Under the pieces are notes generated by a model. That model was not told the DNA's origin, ran no database searches, and saw nothing but the letters and a program-made list of their open reading frames with translations. A program made the position numbers and the translations under genes. From a virus, in the IMG/VR virus record IMGVR_UViG_3300034030_000032, positions 1 to 32,210 of that record: DNA of 32,210 bases; one strand, written 5' to 3'. Shown here piece after piece: positions 27,533 through 32,210 of this stretch; position 1 is the first letter of the stretch, and every line of letters starts with the position of its first letter.

Positions 27533-28627
27533 CTATTCGGCCGTCTGATCCTGCTTCTGTGATCCAGCCGCGAACGTCTGCTGTTCGACGCTTCCTGCTT
27601 CGAAGCTGTCAGCCTTCTTCGCGCCTGCTTTAAATGCTTCCTGCTCGACGATGCGAGCCTTCACGGGATCAGACAGGAACGTGTTCCAGCCGTAGCTGTC
27701 GAAGGCGTCCCAGTGATCCGCCGTCAGTGTTTTCCACGCGTAGCGTTTAGACGCTGACACAGTGTCGAAGCCTGACAGGTCAGCCCGTGTCAGCGTGTAT
27801 CCGCCGTTATTCGGGAACAGCGCGATCGCTGCGTTCACGCGATCTTCGTGATGCTGAAGACTGGGATCGATAGGCTGACTGGGATCAGCGAACAGATAAG
27901 CGCGATTCCCCGAGTCCCCGCCGATCAGCGCCTTATAGGTCGCGAGCCTTTGCGCTTGTGTCGGTGCGCCCCAGTTCGGGAAGAAGCTGTTCAGTGTGTT
28001 CGTGTTCGCGACGTGTGCCTGTTTCGAATCGTGATAGATTCCGTCAGAAGGTGCGCCGACGCCGAAGGTCGTTTCATCTGCGACTGTTCGCGCTGCATTC
28101 GTTTTGATGACTGGGACGCCTGCGCCGTAGTTGTCGAACCAGTCCGCATAGTCAGGCGGAAGAATCTGAACAGGCTTAATCCCTGACGCGACGACGCGAT
28201 CCAGTTGAACGATGGTGATGTCGAAGCCGAAGCTGGTTCCCCCTGCTGGCTGATAGTCCACAGGATAAGGATTCCCCGATGGATCGATCCTGACGAAGTG
28301 TTCGATTGTGTACCAACTTCCGACGCCTGCTGCGTCCTGAAGCCAGAGCAGCAGCCCGATCCCCGCGAGACTGTAGTGTGTCGCTGTCAGCAGATGCTTC
28401 GGCGTGATCAGCGTCCCCGCCTTCTGATTGCCTGCGCTGTTGTTATAAAGGCTGACACAGGTCAGATCGAAGTTCTTCGCCCAGAACGACGGATTCGGCG
28501 TGAAGGTCATCGCTGACGGATTCGACACGTCGATCGCGCTGAACATATTCACGTCAGGCGTCGGCTGCGCATCGTCCAGCGCTGTGTCGATCAGGTCCGC
28601 GATATGGTCATCCAGTCTGTATCCCAT
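27533..28627 (-). CDS. trypsin-like (chymotrypsin-fold) serine protease
   Basis: The 364-residue protein carries the catalytic triad of trypsin-like proteases in the right order: His84 in HLLTATHYS, Asp136 in FGFDITIVQLD, and Ser239 in LIGGDSGNRAYLF. The strand AGTLITPKHLL before the His and the GGDSGN loop are typical. An N-terminal 50 residues precede the domain. The C-terminus, after about residue 325, holds three similar units: EAFKAGAKK, DSFEAGSVEQ and QTFAAGSQK. It lies between beta-rich virion-type genes and a membrane block. It may cut virion proteins or host surface proteins, or assist lysis. GGGGA precedes the ATG at 28627. No signal peptide is seen. Confidence 0.87.
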   Translation of the reverse strand: MGYRLDDHIADLIDTALDDAQPTPDVNMFSAIDVSNPSAMTFTPNPSFWAKNFDLTCVSLYNNSAGNQKAGTLITPKHLLTATHYSLAGIGLLLWLQDAAGVGSWYTIEHFVRIDPSGNPYPVDYQPAGGTSFGFDITIVQLDRVVASGIKPVQILPPDYADWFDNYGAGVPVIKTNAARTVADETTFGVGAPSDGIYHDSKQAHVANTNTLNSFFPNWGAPTQAQRLATYKALIGGDSGNRAYLFADPSQPIDPSLQHHEDRVNAAIALFPNNGGYTLTRADLSGFDTVSASKRYAWKTLTADHWDAFDSYGWNTFLSDPVKARIVEQEAFKAGAKKADSFEAGSVEQQTFAAGSQKQDQTAE

Positions 28628-29143
28628 TTATTCCCCTTGCGCGCTTTTCTTCTTGAACAGTCCGAAGACCCACTTCACGAATCCGATTCCCTTTTCGAAG
28701 ATCGACATCGCCGGGAAGTTCTTTGTCACGACAGTCGCGAGTCCGCCCGTTCCCACAGCCCCATATATTCCGCCTGCGATGTAGAGACCGACGACAGCAA
28801 TCGATCCCCATTTGATCCAGAAAATCCAGTTCCAGATGATCCGTTCGACCTTCACGCCGACGCTGCCTTCCAGCTTCATCAGCGCGTCGTGATCCTTCTG
28901 ACACGCCTTCGCTTTCGCTGCCATTGCCTTCTGTATCTGCTTTGCGTCTTCGATGATCTGTTCGGCCTTCTGGTCAGCGCGATCCATGTGCTGCTGTCCC
29001 TGCTGGTCCGCGTGTGGACGTGCGGCCTTCAGGTCGTCCCTGATCCCCTGTGCGCCGTTCTGGATTCGCCCGACGAACTGGGAAGGATTTTGGACAGCGC
29101 AGCCGACGACCAGAAGGAAGATGATGATCCCGAGCTTCTTCAC
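28628..29143 (-). CDS. lipoprotein with coiled coil and membrane segment, lysis-like
   Basis: The 171-residue protein has a lipoprotein signal: MKKLGIIIFLLVVGC, with Cys15 as the likely lipid site. A coiled coil follows (HMDRADQKAEQIIEDAKQIQ), then a second hydrophobic region at about residues 102-130 (WGSIAVVGLYIAGGIYGAVG) and a basic end. Such a mix recalls spanin-like or other envelope proteins that help lysis. The start is GTG at 29143 behind GGGGGACAAA, overlapping the stop of the 138-residue gene as GTGA. The lysis role is inferred from position and make-up, and no endolysin gene was recognised in the window. Confidence 0.7.
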   Translation of the reverse strand: MKKLGIIIFLLVVGCAVQNPSQFVGRIQNGAQGIRDDLKAARPHADQQGQQHMDRADQKAEQIIEDAKQIQKAMAAKAKACQKDHDALMKLEGSVGVKVERIIWNWIFWIKWGSIAVVGLYIAGGIYGAVGTGGLATVVTKNFPAMSIFEKGIGFVKWVFGLFKKKSAQGE

Positions 29144-29556
29144 TTTGTCCCCCGATTCGCCTGAAGGTCGTTCACAGTCTTTTCGATCCTGACCAGAATC
29201 GCAGTCTGGACATCGACCTTCCGATTCAGGTCGTCGATGTTTTTGTCGCTGTTGTCTGCGCGTGCTTCCATCTTCGTCAGCCGACGTTCGTGATCCGGAT
29301 GTCCGAAGGTGTCCAGTTGGTCGATCTTCGCTTCGTTCTTCGCGATCTTCTTTTCGGTTTCCGTCATCCGATATTCGACCATCGATTTGTTGACCAAATA
29401 TCCCCCGACCGTGCTGCTTAAGAACGTCAGGATCGCGATGACGCCGATCACGGCCTTCTGGATCGCGTCGAGCTTCAGAATGCGCGGTTCCAGCTTTCCG
29501 GCTTCGCGGCCTTCGTCGAATAGTCCCTGATCGTGTTCGTTCCGTTCTGGTTCCAT
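29140..29556 (-). CDS. membrane-anchored coiled-coil protein, holin-like or XhlA-like
   Basis: The 138-residue protein has a charged N-terminus (MEPERNEHDQGLFDEG), one membrane segment at about residues 34-55 (AVIGVIAILTFLSSTVGGYL) and a long coiled coil thereafter (ETEKKIAKNEAKIDQL; RLTKMEARADNSDKNIDDLN). This resembles small phage membrane proteins near lysis genes (for example XhlA-like), though with the membrane segment ahead of the coiled coil. It is coupled to the lipoprotein gene by overlap. It could help permeabilise the membrane or anchor other proteins. Confidence 0.66.
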   Translation of the reverse strand: MEPERNEHDQGLFDEGREAGKLEPRILKLDAIQKAVIGVIAILTFLSSTVGGYLVNKSMVEYRMTETEKKIAKNEAKIDQLDTFGHPDHERRLTKMEARADNSDKNIDDLNRKVDVQTAILVRIEKTVNDLQANRGTK

Positions 29557-29566
29557 TTGCTTCCCC

Positions 29567-31792
29567 TTAGAACCCTGTAGATTGTGGCGGTGTCGTGATA
29601 TGGATCGCGGTCCGCGCTGCGTGATAAAAGCCTTCCAGATAAACGATCTTCCCAGCGCCGACAGTGAACGTCGTCGCGCCTGAATCCAGCTTCCAGAATG
29701 AAGACAGCGTGACCGTGATCGCGCTGACTGAAGTGTTCGCGATGCGAACTGTGATCCGCTGAAAATCCTGCGGATTGCTGACCGTTCCCATCGTGAACGA
29801 TCCAGTCGCGTTAATCGTGATATTGTTCGCGTTCGAAGCGTTGCCTGCTGACGTGTCGCCAGCGCCGACAGCGATGACCTGCTGTCCGATGATCAGCGAT
29901 TTTCCGACAGTCATCGCGCCTGCGATGTTCGCGAGTCCAGACGCCGACACGTCGCCAGATTTGTTCACGCTGAAGACGGCTTCGGCTGCGTCCCCGTTGT
30001 AGACGCTGATCGGACTGCCTGTCGTTCCGTCTGTGCAGACGACTTCGACGCCGTGATCTGACAGGTCCGTGATGTCCGTCTGAACACGACCAGACAGTCG
30101 AGTCGCCGTCAGGTGATACAGGGACAGCGTGACATCATTATTCCAGCCGTCCCCGGATTCGTTCACGTTGCGCAGCCATAGGATCGAATCGTCGCCGCTG
30201 CCGCCGCCGAAGGCTTCGAGCGCAGTAGCTTCGCTGATCAAATAAGGTCCATCTTGTTCCTTCGTCAGCGAAAAGAAGTCCGAACAGGTCGTCCCAGCGA
30301 AGACGGTTCCGACTGAACAGGCAAGGCCGTTATATTGTCCCGTGATCGTCACGTCGCCCGCTGTCGTCACGTCGCCGTTCTGCGCGACTGCGAACTTCTG
30401 AACGTCCGATCCATCGACGATCTTCAGCGAAGCAGCCGATCCCGCGTTCTTCAGATTCAGACCGATCTGCGAAGCGGTCACGATGTCCAGCTTCGCCGTC
30501 GGCGCTGTGTTGCTGATCCCGACGCAGCCAGTCGAGCGAAGCGACATCAGTTCCGTCCCTGCTGTCAGCGCCAGACGATATTCGCTGTTCGTGCTGGTCG
30601 ATGCGACAGATCGAATCGTCGCCGCTGTCAGAACAGCCGCCGATCCATTCCATAGCGACATCCCGAGTGAAATCGAAGGCGACGACTGCTGTGATCCCGT
30701 GCTGGTCGCGGCCGTGTTCTGCAACATCACGAAGTTCTTCGCGCTTAGATCGCCGAATCCCGTCGAACCGTTCGTCACGCGCACCACGCCAGCCGCTGAC
30801 CGAACCAGTCCTGTGTCCTTCGTTGCAGTCGGATCAGTCGAACTGGATGACCACAGAAGCGAAGTCCCGCTTACGAATTGCGTGTTCCCCGTGTTCTGGA
30901 TTCCCGTCGTCTTCAGCGTCCCGATGTCGAGCGTGACATCATTCAGCCAGCCGTCGCCAGTCCCGTTCACGTTCCTGATCCAGATCGTCGAATCGCTTCC
31001 GCCTGATCCGCCGAATGTTTCATTCCCCGTCTTTTCCGTGATGACGAACGGACCCGCGTTTTCCTTCGTCAGCGACAGATAATCCGTGATCGTGCTTCCA
31101 GCACTGACAGTCGCGAAGTGTGCGTCTGTTGTCGCTGCCGACAGCGTTCCGGTCATCGTCAGCGCTGCGAGCGTCGTCAGTCCCGTGACGTTCAGCGTCG
31201 AACCTATTGCCTGCGCAGCCGTGAAGCTGTTCGCAGCGTTCTTCAGCGCGACGTTCGATCCAGCGATTCCGCTGTCAGCGATCCCGCCCGATCCGTCAGT
31301 CGTCAGAAGCCGTCCAGTCGTGACTGTCGCCTTCGTGACCTTCGCGTCGATTGCGGCCGTCAGTGTCGTGTTCAGCGCGTTGACAGTGCTGGTGTCAGCC
31401 TTCGCCGCGATGTCCGCCTGAAGGTCCGTCAGCATGATCCCCGAGTCCACAGGACGACCGAAGTCGTCTGCTGTCAGGATGTCCCCATCAGTCGGACTTG
31501 CGATCACTGACATCTTCCCGTTCAGCGCCGCCTGAAGTCCTGTGACGCCTGTGATTGCGATAGCAGGGATGTCAGCAGCAGTCAGAAGGCGATAGGAAGG
31601 CGCAGCAGCCGAACCAGACGCAGGTCCAGCCAGAACCTTATTCGCTGCCTGCGTCGATCCGCCCGATCCTGCTTCCAGTGCTTCCAGATGATCGGCGATG
31701 TACTTCAGATCGAACTGAAGCTTCTGTCCCCCGAGTCCCGTAGGATCAGGCGTCAGAACGTAGAGTCCCTTATAGAGCGTGAATGAAGACAA
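29567..31792 (-). CDS. tail fibre protein with duplicated modules
   Basis: The 741-residue protein is rich in Thr, Ser, Gly and Ala, as tail fibres are. It starts SSFTLYKGLYVLTPDPTG, has coiled-coil-like runs (TVNALNTTLTAAIDAKVTKA) and repeated strands (LNVTGLTTLAALTMTGTLSA). One module appears twice: DYLSLTKENAGPFVITEKTG with TIWIRNVNGTGDGWLNDVTL at about 30900-31090, and DFFSLTKEQDGPYLISEATA with ILWLRNVNESGDGWNNDVTL at about 30090-30285. It likely trimerises and binds the host surface. The start is TTG at 31792 behind GGGGGA. There is no obvious chaperone or cleavage domain at its end. Confidence 0.82.
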   Translation of the reverse strand: MSSFTLYKGLYVLTPDPTGLGGQKLQFDLKYIADHLEALEAGSGGSTQAANKVLAGPASGSAAAPSYRLLTAADIPAIAITGVTGLQAALNGKMSVIASPTDGDILTADDFGRPVDSGIMLTDLQADIAAKADTSTVNALNTTLTAAIDAKVTKATVTTGRLLTTDGSGGIADSGIAGSNVALKNAANSFTAAQAIGSTLNVTGLTTLAALTMTGTLSAATTDAHFATVSAGSTITDYLSLTKENAGPFVITEKTGNETFGGSGGSDSTIWIRNVNGTGDGWLNDVTLDIGTLKTTGIQNTGNTQFVSGTSLLWSSSSTDPTATKDTGLVRSAAGVVRVTNGSTGFGDLSAKNFVMLQNTAATSTGSQQSSPSISLGMSLWNGSAAVLTAATIRSVASTSTNSEYRLALTAGTELMSLRSTGCVGISNTAPTAKLDIVTASQIGLNLKNAGSAASLKIVDGSDVQKFAVAQNGDVTTAGDVTITGQYNGLACSVGTVFAGTTCSDFFSLTKEQDGPYLISEATALEAFGGGSGDDSILWLRNVNESGDGWNNDVTLSLYHLTATRLSGRVQTDITDLSDHGVEVVCTDGTTGSPISVYNGDAAEAVFSVNKSGDVSASGLANIAGAMTVGKSLIIGQQVIAVGAGDTSAGNASNANNITINATGSFTMGTVSNPQDFQRITVRIANTSVSAITVTLSSFWKLDSGATTFTVGAGKIVYLEGFYHAARTAIHITTPPQSTGF

Positions 31793-31844
31793 AGTGATCC
31801 CCCGTGAAGCTGTTCGCTTCCTTCTTCTTCGACCAGTTCAGCCT

Positions 31845-32210
31845 TCAGTCCTGCGTCCCTGTTTCGTCGTCGTGATCGGCTTCCTGATCTGCTTCCAGTT
31901 CAGCCTTCAGTTCTTCGAACGGAACGAATTCAGCGACGTTCGTGTCTTTCATCAGCTTCAAAACTGTTCCCGCCTTTTCCAGCAGCCAGTCGAGCCGATG
32001 AACGTCATCGAAGCTTCGCCACTTTGCGCGCGTGATTCTGACCTTCAGCGAACCGTCGAGCAGTTCAGACTGAAGCGCCGTCAGGCTGTCGGCTGTGATT
32101 TCATCGCAGAAGTTCCAGATAGGCTGAATCGATTGATCCAGATGAAAGTCGATTGCCTTCCAGAGTCTGTCCCCGTCGAACGTGATGAACTGTGTCGGAC
32201 GTGTTTCCAT
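31845..32210 (-). CDS. hypothetical protein, 121 aa
   Basis: The frame starts with ATG at the last base of the window, so the protein is complete if that is its true start, but it could extend further. It begins METRPTQFITFDGDRLWKAID and has WNFCDEITADSLTALQSELL, LKVRITRAKWRSFDDVHRLD and an acidic tail (ELEADQEADHDDETGTQD). The family is not recognised. It lies directly upstream of the tail fibre gene and may belong to the same structural block. Confidence 0.62.
   Translation of the reverse strand: METRPTQFITFDGDRLWKAIDFHLDQSIQPIWNFCDEITADSLTALQSELLDGSLKVRITRAKWRSFDDVHRLDWLLEKAGTVLKLMKDTNVAEFVPFEELKAELEADQEADHDDETGTQD

Noticed and set aside
28608-28904. Minus-strand 98-codon frame within the lipoprotein gene
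   Set aside because: It is a basic shadow frame of the lipoprotein gene without a ribosome site.
1-32210. tRNA genes, integrase, repressor or lysogeny module
   Set aside because: No cloverleaf-like sequence with a T-loop and no protein with tyrosine or serine recombinase motifs or clear helix-turn-helix repressor was seen. The window gives no evidence for lysogeny, though such genes could lie outside it.

Overview
The window is part of a tailed double-stranded DNA phage or prophage (Caudoviricetes). Every confident gene lies on the minus strand, so transcription runs from position 32210 towards 1. The packaging, head and tail genes follow the lambda order: gpA-type terminase, gpW-like connector, gpB-type portal, ClpP/S78-type protease with a nested scaffold, capsid, neck, tail tube, G/GT-like chaperone pair, tape measure and tail tip. 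No sheath protein is visible, so a long non-contractile (siphovirus-like) tail is the best guess. The host is not shown directly. The style of several small proteins, notably the gp10-like neck protein, recalls Planctomycetota prophages, but this is only an impression. No integrase, repressor, DNA polymerase, helicase or tRNA gene was seen.

Layout in the direction of transcription. From 32210 to 26392 there is a tail-fibre and lysis-like block: a small acidic-tailed protein, a 741-residue fibre with duplicated modules, a membrane/coiled-coil protein, a lipoprotein with a membrane segment, a trypsin-like serine protease, two small beta-rich virion-like proteins, a 17-codon acidic microprotein and a 72-codon protein. 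From 26160 to 19758 lie packaging and head genes, closed by a strong intrinsic terminator after the capsid gene. From 19672 to 9672 lie neck, tail tube, chaperones, tape measure and tail tip genes, ending with a second copy of the MANEI-type virion protein. From 9671 to 8882 there is a gene-poor region with an AT-rich inverted repeat, an array of CCTGTTG words and interspersed repeats; it could be an origin or control region. From 8881 to 1 there are many small early-type genes: two HNH-AP2 endonucleases and one catalytically degraded relative, two PD-(D/E)XK-like nucleases, an archaeo-eukaryotic-type primase, an orphan Clp N-domain protein paired with a tiny membrane protein, and many unknowns, mostly joined by ATGA or GTGA overlaps.

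Two sequence-wide signals stand out. I found no GGAG or CTCC tetranucleotide on either strand by reading, and nearly all ribosome binding sites are written GGGGGA (or GGGGA, GGAA) instead of GGAGG. The word GATC is strikingly abundant. This looks like evasion of a host system that reads a GGAG-containing site, carried through into the Shine-Dalgarno sequences. ATG, GTG and TTG starts are all used and are mostly fixed by the GGGGGA motif.
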